From NCBI RefSeq assembly GCF_048771995.1, contig NC_133063.1:69507514-69571513 (forward strand): DNA of 64,000 nt. The letters run 5' to 3'. A program made the position numbers and the translations under genes. This DNA comes from Taeniopygia guttata (lineage: Eukaryota > Chordata > Aves > Passeriformes > Estrildidae). The notes below the pieces were generated by a model, which did not search any database, was not told where the DNA came from, and saw only the letters and a list, made by a program, of their open reading frames with translations. Below, piece by piece: positions 14,101 to 25,817 of the stretch (position 1 is its first letter; each line of letters starts with the position of its first letter).

Positions 14101-17100
14101 CAGAAGGGCATCCAACACCTGCATTTAATAATCTTATCAACAAAAGTAAGTGAGGTTTTAAGGTACTGTTACCAGCATTCAGAATTCTCAGAAATTTTAT
14201 ACAAGCTTTATACAGACAAACCAAAGTCATTGAATAGCTAGTTATGTAAAAAGCAGGTATCACTGTTCAAGGAATAGAAAATAGATAAAGAGATATAAAA
14301 CAAAGTGTTAATGTTACAATATCAAGTCATTTCAATATCTGACTAATAACTGAATAAGAGCTTTCCCCAACCCCTCGCAAACTTAACATTCAGGAAATGG
14401 TATTTCATAGAAAGCAAGTAAAAGACTAAATTTTACTTCAGTGCAGTTAACAAAAGACTAAAATGATAGGTTTGCTCTACTAAGAGGAAAGGAATTATGG
14501 AAAATTTGTCGTCTCATAGGAAGCAGATTCAGAAGGCATTTTTTCTTTGAAGTCACTTAAATTTCTCCAACAAATTGAGACTAAACACATAAAGGTAAGC
14601 TGGAGGTGCACCTCCAAGCAAGACAAAATTTGCAAACTGTATTCACAATGATATGTACTAGTCACAGATACTTTCCCCAAAAATGCTGTTATAATTGATT
14701 CAACTGAATAACTTTAATTAGTATTTGTCTCATTACTAGTGCAGCAACCAGTGTGTTTTGCATCTTTTGGTAGTCATTACATATTAGAAATAGCTATTAC
14801 AATCTGCTCTTCGTTAACCACTTCATTTGTTTCTTTGCAGTGATCAGGCAGAGTATACAATCTGTCAGCTAATACCAACCAAACTGGCTTTTTTCCTGCA
14901 AGACAGATGGTTCTAATCTTCCTCAGTACAGGTATCATTTATCTTGTTCTGTTCCATTTGATGAGCAGAAACTAATAAGGATATAGAATTGTTACCAGAG
15001 AGCATTTATTTCCCAGAATTAAGCCCAGATCACTGAAGGGGCAAAACAATTTATGTAAGGCTTCAAGACAAATGCATTAGTGATGTCATAAGCGCTACTA
15101 GTATCTTGTCAATAGAAAACAAATCTAGCTATTTCCCACCCCAAAGGGAAACAGATGGTAGTAATCTGGAAAGGCAAAACTTGCTTACCTTTTACTTCAG
15201 GAGACAGAATGGGAAGAATTAGTTTCATTTTAATAGAACTAAAAAAAAGTCTTTTTGACTAAATTTCACTGAAAACTTTGGGGAGGCAAAGGTTAGGGAT
15301 TTACAGGACTCTGAAGAAAATGACTCAGTGTCTGAGACATTAAGAGAAATTAAATTTTTCAGGTATCATCATAGAGGTGGTTGATCTTTTACTAACAAAG
15401 ATAAGGTGACAAATCTGTAGATGGAAAAATGTCATCACAAAAAGTTTTATTAGGCACAGGAAGAACTGCAGAAACCTGTGTCAGTACTTTCCTTTTTTTA
15501 TCAATGGAAGTGAAGAAGCAGGAAAAAAATTTTCTTGTTGAGAAACTCACTGGCATTTTAACACCAGCCATTTTTCCTGCCAAGAATCAAAACATAGCAC
15601 ACACATGCATTTCAAGCACCACTTCATTTTAAGATCAACTAATAAATAATTTATAGCATTTTGACTGAGTAATGGGTTAATTGAATTTACTAATTTAAAA
15701 AACCCCCCAAAAACCAGAACACCAAAATAGTATTTGTAAATATAATCATATAATCCTCTTTAAATGAAAGAGATGTCATCTCCCCCCTGTCCTTATTCAT
15801 ACTCTCTTTTTCATTCCTACTTATACCTCATTACTCAAGAAGAATCCCATATAAAGGTTCAGGACATGTACAAGAACAAAAAATAGGCTTATGAAGTGCA
15901 GGGCCAGGAGGTGGGACATGATGATCCTCATGGCTCCATTTCACTCAGCATATTCTATGACTCTATGAATTCCTTGTACCTGTTTAAGATGGAGTACTAA
16001 GACTGAGCCTACCAGGTATCAAAAAGACTTTAATGTTTTTGTTTTTCAAAAGTTTTGGTTTTTCCTCATCTAATTTCTATTAACATTTTGTATTTGTCTT
16101 TAAGAATGTGGTCCAGTGTCTAGTTTCTAATAAGACCTATCTTAATATATCTGTACATTCTTAATATATTTTTAATTCTAAGGAATTTAAAACTGAGAAG
16201 AGGAAGTCAGAGGAGACCTATGAGCTGTCTGATAAATAAATCAGGTTTTCTTCATCTTTCACTCACAAAATTATCAGTATCTGTAGTAAAAGAAGTCCAG
16301 CAAAGTGCTATGTGTAGAATCCATTATTCAGTTCAAATACCACAAAACCAATAACTTAAGGAAGGTGTACATTTGTACAGAAACATTATCTTTTCAAAAA
16401 TGCAGATACAAATGCTGCTTGTACTTTATCTCCACTAAGGGTGTAATCTCATTTTCCACTTGAAGATATGTTTAAAATCCTTCAGCTGTCTCTTTTACTA
16501 TACATCCTGTCATATATTACCATAGCAACTTCACTAGAAGCTTCTTAAGACATAAGAACTTCAAAAAACACTAGAGGGTTACTTAGATTATCCAACAGAA
16601 TCCAATAAGAAACAAACTTAAAACTCCTGCTGGAAGGTTCAAACTTATTTCTTACTGGGCAAACACCAATGTTACAACTTCTTTGTACATTTTCAAAAAG
16701 ACACTGAGGTGAAAAGCAAACACCAGTAATAAACAGCTGTATAACTGAAGTTACAACATCTTGCTTTGAAATACATGAGTGTCTGGATATAAACTGAAAT
16801 GTAGTCCTGTTCCATCTCTTATAATAGGTCTATACTTTAAAATAGTTTTATGTCTTTATTTCAGAAAAAAAAATGGATATAATGTATGGTCAATTAATAA
16901 GCATCTACAGGGTACTTCTATACTTTCATTTCAGATTTAAGGACAAATTGTTAAACATGAAGAGAAAACTGCCATGTTACTTTCATTTATTGCCATTCAA
17001 AGCAAACCTCTTAAGGCAATACAATCCTGGCAGGAAGGTAAAGTAATCATGCTATGGTCTGCCCCTAAACCAGAGCTGGCAGTGTGGAGGAAAGAAAACA

Positions 17101-20100
17101 TGTGATATAAAGTTGCATTTATCTATGCTTTCAGTGAGTTTTTGATACTTTTCTCCAAAACCAGACACTTATGTCATACACTTTTTGTAACATTAAATTA
17201 CATTCTTATGATATTAATATCACATTAACATCACATTAATATCACATTAGTATATATGATGAAGTAATATCCTGAAGCATTTTCATATAAAACTGAGAGC
17301 TTTACTGCTATTTGTAGATATAGCAAACACTCACTAGCAGTTTCACTTCAATCTGATTAATGAAAGCATGTGACATGGCTTGTGCACACAGTGTACAATG
17401 CATACATGTTTCTCCACAGGCAAGAACTGAAAACCAGATGACTACCACTGTATTGTCAAAACACAGAAAAACAAGCCCTTACTTTTCTAGATTTACTTGA
17501 TCTTGACTTTTTTTAACCAAGGAGTATAGACTCTTTTCCATGCCCACATAGGGCGCATACAGGGAGCAAGCCTATAAACTCTCAAAGACTAACTGCTATG
17601 AAAGCAGATCTATGACTGTTTCCTGGCTATCCAATCTTACCTGGGGAAAAGAATGCACTTTAGAGTCTAACATAATAAAATAGGGAGAGAGGAGGGACAG
17701 CAGCAGACTGGAACTGAGACTATCCAGAGATTCATGCTGTAGACAGGTTATAATAAAACACTTTTATTATTGGTAAATACAAGATCTGTCAGAAGTATGT
17801 TATTTTTCTAGCATGTTTATTTTTTTACAAGTTTAGTGGCTCCCATCAAAGATTAATTTGGGGGACTGTATTTAACTCCTGAAAGAAATTATGCTTTCCC
17901 ACTGAGAAGACTATCTTTTTGTCTGGTAAGAAATCCTCTTGCTGGGAAGGAAAAAAAAAACCGAAAGTCCACCAGAAAAACCCTCCAAATCACTCTGCAA
18001 CTGCCAAAAAACAATAAAACAATGACATGCCCTAAGCACTAATTACTTTCTTTTGTTACCATCACTTTCAGTGATTCTTTGCTCCTCCTGTGTAACTTAT
18101 TCTTAAAAGTTATACTTCTCAAGAATTTCGATCCTCCAGTCTGATACTAAAAGACTGGCAGATCTAACCTGCTGTAATCTCAAAGCAATATTTTTTTAAT
18201 GTGTTTTGCTTAAATAATGGTTAAAACCTAGTACAGAAATTTCTGATTTCAACTGACTTATGTATGTGCTAATGATGGATATGTAATTCTACATACAGTG
18301 TAGGAGAAATGTATCTGCTAATACAGCAATATATATTACAAAACTTCCAAAATATACAGGCAAATGAACAATTCTTTTCAGGCACATTTTTCCAACAAAC
18401 AAGATTTTTGCTTTATTTTTGCACTCCGATAGGCAGGGCACATAGAGGCTTTAATTCCCATCTCCCTTCTCCATCCCTTGAAATGTTATTTCTGTATCAT
18501 TATCACTTAACATACTTCTAAAGTCCATCTGACAGCTGTCAGAAACAAGTCACATCTTGTTTCAACAGATCGCTGCGGTGCATATGGTGCTCAGTACAAG
18601 TGCAGACATCAAGAAGTAACTCCTCATAATTCTCAGTCTTGGAAGAAAGAGAGGTAAGAAAATCCTCCCTCACAGGATCCACAAAACACAGTGAGCCATA
18701 GCCTGCTTCTGTGGGTGTCAGAGAATAATAAAATCACTTGGGTTCAACCTCAGCAGTCTTGTTCAGAACAGCTATGTGATCAGACCAGGAGACCAGGCTG
18801 CTGAGGGCTTTTTTCCTGCAGGTCCTGAAAACCTCCAAGGCTGAAAGCATCACTGAAAGGGGAAAAGATTTCCCTTTACACTCAGCCTGTACTGCTCCCC
18901 GAATCCTGTTTCAATGTATACCCATTACCTCTTCCACTTTCTGGCTATACTTTCTTGAGTACTCATGGTTGGTGGTGGGGGGGGTGCCCTCAGATCCTGC
19001 TCCCCAGAAGGCATCTCATTCCAGGCTAAATAAGCACAGCTCACTTGGCCTCTTTGCAAGAATTGCTCCATCCCTTGGCCATCTTGATCATCTGCTGCAA
19101 AAGCTGCTCTTTTTCACCTACTTTATTCTTGCACTGGGGAAGAAGGGGTGCAAAAAGTGGATGCAGTATTTAAATGGATTAACAAAGCACTGAACAGAAG
19201 ACAACAGAAAATTTTGTCAACCTATTGGCTTCACTACAGCTTAAAAAGCCCTAATTTGTCATTTTGACTCTCTCTTCTGTCAGGGTACACTGCTGACTTA
19301 TGCCCTAGTTCCTGTCTCCCAGTGTCCCATGCCTCTCTATAGAATTGCTCCCATTTTTCAGCTCCCAGTCTGTTTGTGGCCAGGGACACTTAGCTGGCAC
19401 TTAAATCATGTCAGCTTTCCTGAACTCCTTTATCCTTCAAAGCTCCTATGGCACCTTGCCTACCAGTTTCCCAAGCAAGATGAAATCCTCTCTCCCAATG
19501 TCCAGGGTCTGTAACTCATCTTGCTACAATCAAGTCTGACTGTAATATTACAGTTCTCCCTCATTTGTAAATAACAAATTCAGCTGTGCATGATGGCCCT
19601 TGGATGGCCCATCTAGTACATACATACCTATAGCAAGCAGTTATTCCTTACATTTCACAGAAATGTACTCGATTGTGTATGTCTTCCTATTTTTGGCACT
19701 TTCAGCAGATTTTAGGGAGACTACAGTCTCGTGAGAATCAGTTAGTAATCCGGTGACTTTCTTCAGTTGTTTAAAAGAATAGCTTGTTGTTTCTTCATAT
19801 ATTTTTTCCCTCAGATTGGTGACCTGCAGCATGCTCCCTCCATAGGGTCATGTTTTGTGGACTCTCCTTTGACCTTAACTTACAAACTACACCTTCTCAT
19901 CATGGCCATCACTACTTCCTTTCTTTCCTTGCTGTCTTTTGTGAAGACCTAGTACCTCTCTGATAGAGATTTACGGTTGCATGAGTGGTCCTACCATATC
20001 TCAGTTATTCCCATGATATTGCAGTACTGTGACCAGAGGCAGCTCTTATTCTTCATGCTTGTTTCCTCAGGCTGTGTACATCTGTGCTTGAGCAGGCTTC

Positions 20101-23100
20101 CTTTCTCCAGAACCATTGACACTGCAGAAAATCCCAGCACACGTTTCATAAAAGCTTCTGCAAGGACTAGATACATTCTAGGCTTCTTTATTTAATAGCT
20201 GCTGCAACAGCAATATACTCCTATTGTGCTGCTCTAGTAGAAACACCTTCTTTTAGGATGGCAGAACGTGATTAATTTTTTGATTTGAAGAAAACACAGA
20301 GGTTTTTAATTTTCTGGAGTTTGGGCTTTTTTTCAAAACCAGAGTAAAGTGCTCTGCAATAGCTTAGAGAATTCTTTGTGCTCTATTTACTACCCTATTT
20401 ACTTCATTTCTCTAGGCAGGGCCTTATGAAACACAATTGTCTCTCCCATTCTCTGACTCTGAATCAGTGCTTCTCTCCTCACTGCTTTATTGTAAAGTTT
20501 TCCCAGAAATGCATCTAGGTGAAAACTTCAATGGCTTGACAACATCAAGAGATACACTTAAACCTTAGGTCTGATTGTTATACATAAAGATATTAAAACA
20601 AATCAGCCTTTCCATCCATGCCTTTCCATCTATCATCTCATAATAGAGAAAAGAGTGATACAACAAAATTACACAGTAGTCTTCAACTCAGATTTCATTA
20701 TTAATGATGAAGTTAATACTAATAAGAGAGTAAAAAGGTCAATCAATAAGGGACTCGTTATATCATCAATTATTTGTGGAGTTCCAATGAAAAATAAAAT
20801 CTTCTAGTTAAGTTATAGAACACTTATACACCGAGATATACCTGAAAACAGTCATGAAGGATTTTAAATGCTACTGGCAATTAATTTTTTTAGTTGTATG
20901 GACTAGAAACCATTGCTTACTATGTTTTACTTATTCCTATACACATCAAGATATCTTCATGTAATTCAACTCTTATTATACCACTGAAAAAACAACCAAA
21001 ACCCCTGTTATTAAAAGAAAATCTCAGCTTTCTCTTCTGTAGGGTTACCTTTCAAGTAGTACAGACATGTTACATACAGGAAAGCTGTGATATTAATCGC
21101 TTTCCCCTGAGTAGCATTTCCCAAGCAAAGAAAGGAAAAGCAACTTTTTAGAGCCAAAAGCAGTGTTACCTCTATAAAAGTAACTGGTGGAGTGGAGTGG
21201 GGTGTCAGAGATGCGAATGACATGATAATGACTTGGTGGGCTTCTGTTAAAAACTAATGAAAGCATTTTTGTTTTCTCTGTATGTATTAGAAAATCTGGC
21301 TAAAATTTGGCAGGAGAACATAGGTTTTTCTATGTGTGGCCCCTAAATTAAAATCCTTTTAAATCGTGCTTAGAATGTCTTTTACACATCACTGTAAAAA
21401 TACTACTCTGAGATGCAAAGTAAGTAAGCTGTGCTTTATGCAATCCTAGAATCAAATTCATTAACAGTAAATTAAAATTTTAATCAGTACTGTGCTGTGA
21501 TCTTCTACCATGATTTTTCTTCTTATAATTCTAAATAACACTATACAGAGTATTCAAGATTATTTTTGTATTTTTAATATTGTTTGAAGACAATGTACTT
21601 GCATTATGCATTAACCAAACATAAGTCTCTCTCATCACAATAAAGTCTTTAGGAAGTATCTTTAATATATCTTCACAGTATATGAAGTAATATATGAAGA
21701 CAGACAATTTCTTACCGAAAAAGCAATCTGTCAGGGTTCTTGACACCCAGTTCTAGACAGTAAGGTCACTGTCTACAAATATTAATAAGAAATATTTAAA
21801 GTGTTCTCATCCACACTGAGGAAAGCATAATTGGCCAGAAATACTTCTGCATTCTTACTTGCCACTTTCAGATATGTGTCTTTTTCCAGGCTGCCTTGTA
21901 CATCTTAAAATGGCTTTCTTAATAAATAGTTATTGCAATAGCTTTCTTAAGGTATACATTTGGGATGTTAAAAAAAAGACAAAGAATAAAAGCCTCACTA
22001 GAACAGAAACTACAAAAGACAGCACTTTGACAAAAGAAATACATAAAATTTCCACATTCAATTGTGTTAAGAGGATACTCAGAGCTCATTAAAAAAATCT
22101 GCTATAACTGCTCTGTGGCTTGGAGCAGAGACCTCCTCTCGCCTATTCAGCCTCACTAAAAGCACTCTGCAAGGCCATATACTAGTCCTGGGCTGTAGAT
22201 ATAAGATATTTAAGTGTTTGAAAATAATTTTGCGAACTACACTTTAAGGAGCAGGCTTACGATAAAAACGAAGCCTCAACAAGCTTCTACCACAAACAGT
22301 CTCCACTTGACACAGACTGATATTTCATTCTGGAGCCACACAAAGACAATACAAACAACTGGCAAGTCCTTCAACAGCAAGGCAAACAGCTGAGTTTTTA
22401 TCATTCTTCAAAAAAGCATTAAGATACAATTTACAAGGCTGCAATCCCTTCTTTTCAGAGTTATCCCAAGAAAGGTATAAAGAAAAAACCCATGCGCAAG
22501 GTATTTTAGTATTGTCTTATGCTAAAGTAGTCAAGCTGGTTTGGCTGTCCAGGACATATCAGAATGACCTCTGAAACTGACTGAGCTTTAGCATGTACCA
22601 TTTGTAGGGGTCTTTACCAACTTCTATCATGTTATTTCCTTCTTATTTTTGCAGCTCTCTCTTTCCAACCTACAATCTTCCACATTAAATAAATCAATCA
22701 TTAAAGAGCTTTGTATTTTCTCGGTTCAGAGGAGAGCATACACCTATTTGGGATTTTTTGCTTAAAAAAAAAAAAAAAAGTGTTCTGTGACAGAAATTAA
22801 CAGCACAAAAATCTTGTTCCGAGCACTTTATATAATGTTATAACACTTTTTCATCTGCAAGGAGCAGAAGAAGCTTTACAGGTTCTGACTGTCTCATCAA
22901 TACCTACTGTGTTTCATTCCAGGTTTTCCCAAAGACTAACTAGATATGTGCACTATCACACCATCACTGCTAGTAGGGAAAGCATTCTAGGTGAAACAAT
23001 TTTGATGACTTCTTGATCCACACCAATTGGCTTGGAGTGACAATTTTACCCAATTCCTTTAGCATCTTAACCATGGGTCACCTGAAGAATGTTCAGAAGC

Positions 23101-25195
23101 TATGAAAAACTCCAAGAAGTTTTGATCCTACATGTTGTTTTGGGGTCAATTTACATTTAAAACAAATAAGTATTTTTTAATATCTTATAGTAAGCACATC
23201 ATATTTCTTCAAGTGTAAGCTTCTATTTTGTTAATAAATATGATGGTTTTCAGAGAAAGGTGGGTGACCTGACAGCATCCAAGTTGCACTATTTCACCAC
23301 AAGAATACATAAATGCTTTAAGTTAAGCTATTTCATTATGGTTCTAGCATGACTTAACTTCTCCAAACATTTCTAGTTACAATTTTATCTAAATAAAACA
23401 GGTTTAATTCACATATGGAAAAAATAAATGGCAGTCTTTCCTCTTCCCTACACTCTCCCCAAGTTTGAAGCATGGCTACATTCTTCCATCCCCTAATGAC
23501 ATAAAAATTTAGTTCTCTTCCCTGTCCCCACTGAATCTTTTACACCTGATGCAACTGTGCACTTCATGGGTTTCCAAAAGATGGGGCTTTTCTAACATGG
23601 CAGGTGTGTCTGCAAACACAGTAGGAATCAGATATGATCAGGTGTTTGTAGTGCTAGAAAGAAATGTACTATTCTCACCATAACTACTGTCAAAAAGAAG
23701 AAATACAATGCAGGCCAACTATTGTCAAAAAGAAGAAATACAGTAAAGGATAAGTTCCTGAAGAAAAACTTGCAAAAATGTTATATGTAATTTTGACAGG
23801 GCATTTTTGTAACTGCCTTCAAAGTTTGTTTTTTATAAATGCCTGAGCATTTGAGCTAGAACTAGCCAAGGCAAAGACTGGCATTCGAAGTCTGCAGATA
23901 CCTACAAAGGTTAGCTTGAATTCAAACTCTTTCCTGAAGTTTTTTTACCCAACAGAGAAGCAGTTTGTAAAGCAAGCTTCCACTGTAATTTCACTATCAA
24001 TCTGTCTAACTGAAAACCTTCCTGTTATTTGGATTTCCAAAAACCTTGAGGATGGGAGGAGCACCTCTGTGCAGGAAGAAAAAAATTTGTACACAAAATT
24101 TGTGGTTGCATCTAAGAAACATGTAACACAGCACAGAGAGAAAATGATGTCTACAAGTCATGCAAAAGGTTGCTCCTTTGAGCACTTCAGAGTTATTAAC
24201 TGTTTTATTATATCATCTTTCCTTATGCTATCTTTCTTCTTCTTAGACACATTTCCAAGGTCACTTTCAGAGTTTACTTGTGATCCTACAAAACCTGCAC
24301 ACTGCTTTATAAACTAGAATATGCCATCTACTGGCAATTTAGTAAATTGGAAGTTCATCCATCACTACTTTAAACATTCTTAAAATTTTACCTGTGCTCA
24401 ATTTAAATGCAAAACTAAAGAATGAACTCCAGCTAAATCCTTCAGACTGCATTCCAGCACTTGGCATATAAATATTATGAGTATGTTACAAGATATTTAA
24501 CAACAAATCAGAAAGCAAGTGCTACACTGTAGGTCTGTTCAGCACAACTTTCTGAACCCTGATCAAACTGTTTTTCCTTTTTCTCTGCTGCTATTTTCTT
24601 ATATTATGACAGGGAATAAAACATCCCCATCTTCTAATCTGAGGTTTCTAGAAAAAAATCAGCTGCAGATTGAACTTAAAGAAAGAACTGTTTAAAAGAG
24701 TTTTTAATGGATTTAAAAGATTTTTTTTTTAAGAGTGTAAGATCCATGTTTTAGGAACCCCGTTATAACAGATTAGCTTTTAATGTATACATGTTTCTCA
24801 GCATTGCAGTATTACAGTTCAGTAACACAGCTCAACTTCAGCATAAATGTACTTTTCAAAGTAGGTTTCCAAAACTGTTTTTAGGGTCTGGCTACTTTAA
24901 CGATAGTTTCCACTTCTACAATTTGTTAAGACAGACTGTTGAGGGAGTCCTTTGATACAGAGAACAGGTGCTTTACACACCTGAACCTGCTGCACTAGGT
25001 GACCACACAGGAACTGGTGGAGCACGTACATGGAGCACTTTAACCCTGGGAGGACAGCAAAGCTCAGCAGGTGAAGCTGCCAGTCCAGCCGTGCGCAGGC
25101 AGCGAGCCGCAGCAGAGCTTCCTCCGCACTGCCGCTGGCCTCTCTGGTACCTGGAGCTGCATAAACTCCTGTTGCCCTTTCACGCTGTCGTTCAT
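2105..25195 (-). CDS. PLGRKT: PLGRKT: plasminogen receptor with C-terminal lysine, altered at both ends
   Basis: Four coding exons on the minus strand (25195-25151, 7166-7036, 6117-6008, 2184-2105) join in frame with GT/AG borders and encode 121 residues from the ATG at 25195; the human protein has 147. The family protein is a small two-helix membrane protein that binds plasminogen through its C-terminal lysine and promotes its activation. Family blocks are clear: MRERQTAMQIAW, FLKYFGTFFGLAA (helix 1), PAVLLPILPLGFVF (helix 2), then YGTLLQRIKGEAENIL. Three differences stand out. One base is missing between the usual start (25218) and the next ATG. Four residues are missing before the first junction. 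A TAG at 2107-2105 stops translation 14 residues early. Identity is certain; whether it makes a working protein is not. A remodelled gene, a decaying gene or a sequencing error remain possible. Confidence 0.88.
4488..4623 (+). repeat. CR1 LINE 3'-end fragment
   Basis: The wording of CR1 3' ends is visible on plus: GGATATATTCAAAAGCC, GATCCTGTCTGAGCAGGGGG, CTTGGACCAGACAACCTTC, then CCTTCCAACCTCAACCAT. It is diverged and truncated, so old. Confidence 0.75.
5887..5952. repeat. A/C-rich low-complexity run
   Basis: Runs of A broken by C, including AAAACAAAACAAACAAACAA. It may be an expanded poly(A) tail, but no element body can be identified beside it. Confidence 0.7.
6008..6117 (-). CDS. PLGRKT: PLGRKT coding exon 3 (second membrane helix)
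   Basis: A 110-nt exon with acceptor CTGGCACAG and donor AAAG|GTATGT. It completes the glycine split from the exon before and reads VIKRKNPAVLLPILPLG, FVFSYHYDMVYG, TLLQRIK, leaving one base for the next exon. It aligns without gaps to human PLGRKT, including the proline-flanked second helix and the YGTLL motif. No lesion is visible. Confidence 0.93.
6118..7035 (-). other. PLGRKT intron between coding exons 2 and 3
   Basis: A 918-bp AT-rich intron. Nothing is recognisable apart from a poly(A) run at about 6126-6141 that forms the pyrimidine tract of the acceptor on the coding strand. Confidence 0.7.
7036..7166 (-). CDS. PLGRKT: PLGRKT coding exon 2 (first membrane helix)
   Basis: A 131-nt exon with acceptor TTCTTTAG and donor ACTGG|GTATAA. 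It reads LERQLALQNLMRERQ, TAMQIAWTQEFLKYFGTFFG, LAAVVLAT and leaves two bases of a glycine codon. It matches human PLGRKT closely over its whole length and is the best single diagnostic exon for the gene. It starts in phase 0, which fixes the frame of the first exon as the one read from ATG 25195. Confidence 0.95.
13775..13884 (-). repeat. tRNA-Ile-derived SINE with CR1-like tail (TguSINE1 type), 5'-truncated
   Basis: Read on minus: GGTGCTAATACCACCAAGG, a B-box-like GGGTTCAATC, a linker, then GTGGGTCCTTTCCAGCTG and a tail ending GAATATTCTGTAATTCTG. This tRNA-Ile head with CR1-type tail is typical of the passerine SINE. The A-box part is missing. Confidence 0.75.
15900..15969 (+). repeat. CR1-type 3' tail fragment
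   Basis: Plus-strand words GGACATGATGATCCTCATGG and CATATTCTATGACTCTATGA are the typical CR1 (or CR1-tailed SINE) 3' terminus with its short tail repeat. Confidence 0.7.
17213..17256. repeat. 11-bp tandem array, four copies
   Basis: Successive units ATTAATATCAC, ATTAACATCAC, ATTAATATCAC and a degenerate ATTAGTATATA. A small AT-rich minisatellite in the PLGRKT intron. Confidence 0.85.
18781..19170 (-). repeat. CR1 LINE fragment, antisense
   Basis: On plus it reads as the reverse of CR1 ORF2 end and 3' UTR: AAAACCTCCAAGGCTGAAAG, CCCATTACCTCTTCCACTTT, then CCAGGCTAAATAAGCACAGC, CTCCATCCCTTGGCCATCTT and a GCACTGGGGAAG block. On minus this is the usual order of CR1. It is diverged and has several breaks. 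Confidence 0.75.
23682..23748. repeat. Imperfect 35-bp tandem duplication
   Basis: AACTACTGTCAAAAAGAAG at 23682 is repeated as AACTATTGTCAAAAAGAAG at 23717, each followed by AAATACA. The copies differ at a few bases. Confidence 0.85.
25151..25195 (-). CDS. PLGRKT: PLGRKT first coding exon, from second ATG
   Basis: From ATG 25195 the exon reads MNDSVKGQQEFMQLQ and ends at donor CTCCAG|GTACCAG. It joins phase 0 with LERQL in the next exon. The human counterpart has MNESMKNQKEFM, then four further residues before RLQ|LERQL, so an in-frame loss of four residues is inferred. The upstream family ATG (25218) is 23 bases away where 24 are expected, so it reads in another frame. No ATG lies upstream in this frame before a stop, so 25195 is the first usable start. 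Confidence 0.8.
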
Positions 25196-25218
25196 GGCTT
25201 CGAGAAGAGGAACCCCAT
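25192..25218 (-). other. Short upstream ORF left by frameshifted PLGRKT start (ATGA overlap)
   Basis: ATG 25218 begins MGFLFSKP and then TGA. The first seven residues match the conserved family N-terminus (MGFIFSK in human), so this is the ancestral start. Its stop overlaps the next ATG as ATGA. Scanning ribosomes would meet this ORF first and could reinitiate at the overlapping ATG; that behaviour is inference. A single-base assembly error in GC-rich DNA would give the same picture. Confidence 0.75.
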
Positions 25219-25689
25219 CGCGCCCTGCAGAGCAGAAGACATGAGACGGAGGATGCCGGTGAGCGGGAGAACTGTGTGAGGATGATGAGAGCTGCACTCG
25301 GGAGGAGCCTGTCGTGGATCCAGCCCCCTCTTCCTCCCCTCCCTTTCGCCCCCTCTTCAGCTATAGAAATGATCTCAAGAAATTTGAAGAAATCCATCCC
25401 ATATGAATAGACACACAGACCGTGGTAGGCTCACCACTCGGGGGTAATGCATCCAGGCGATACATGTAAATCAACAAAGAAAATAATTAAAATTGCCTTT
25501 GTTGCTTAATGCTTCTTATCTTTCTCTGCCTTTCATCATGTGTCAGAACGTGTTCATGACATCATCAACTGTAATTACTGTCTGGCTTTGAAATCTAAAG
25601 AAACTAAATTTTCATACTTAAAAATATTGAGTCAGAAATGATGTTCTATCAGTTGGCCTTTAAAACAGTGATACAAATAAGTGCTAGAT

Positions 25690-25817
25690 TTACAGAATCA
25701 CAGAATATTCTGAGTTGGAAAGAGACCCACAAGGATCATCAAGTCTGACTCCCAAGTGAATGGCCCATGCAGGGATCAAATCTATAGCCCTGATAATATT
25801 AACAGCATGCTCTAACA
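25690..25817 (-). repeat. tRNA-Ile-derived SINE with CR1-like tail (TguSINE1 type)
   Basis: Read on minus: GTTAGAGCATGCTGTTAATA, a B-box-like AGATTTGATCCC, GCATGGGCCATTCAC, then CTTGATGATCCTTGTGGGTC and the tail GAATATTCTGTGATTCTG. This is longer than the copy at 13.8 kb and retains most of the tRNA-like part. It lies about 0.5 kb upstream of the first PLGRKT coding exon and is a marker for a passerine genome. Confidence 0.8.

Larger units (their letters stand above)
7167..25150 (-). other. Large PLGRKT intron of 18 kb
   Basis: AT-rich intron DNA. It contains a 5'-truncated SINE (13775-13884), CR1 fragments (15900-15969 and 18781-19170), an 11-bp tandem array (17213-17256), an imperfect 35-bp tandem pair (23682-23748), a short CA run (9203-9215) and scattered poly(A)/poly(T) tracts. 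Open frames such as the 113-codon one at 10335-10676 (minus) and the 133-codon one at 23916-24317 (plus) resemble no family I know and have no splice or promoter context. I see no nested gene. Confidence 0.7.
25060..25350. promoter_or_regulatory. PLGRKT: CpG-rich patch over first PLGRKT coding exon
   Basis: Unlike the CpG-poor surroundings, this stretch holds about a dozen CpGs (for example GCGCAGGCAGCGAGCCGC) and surrounds the first coding exon. It is the most economical place for the PLGRKT promoter. Against this, a good acceptor (TCTTCTGCTCTGCAG on minus) ends at 25225, six bases before the usual ATG. The coding exon could then be the second exon, with its promoter further up, perhaps at 29.4-29.8 kb. 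Confidence 0.5.

Noticed and set aside
18969..19193. 74-codon frame on plus
   Set aside because: Antisense reading of a CR1 fragment.
23916..24317. 133-codon frame on plus in the PLGRKT intron
   Set aside because: No recognisable domain, low-complexity ends and no splice or promoter context. A chance frame of this size is plausible in 64 kb.
24897..25397. 166-codon frame on minus over the first PLGRKT coding exon
   Set aside because: It reads a different frame from the PLGRKT exon, runs through its donor into intron, and begins in AT-poor 5' DNA. It is a shadow of the GC-rich exon region.
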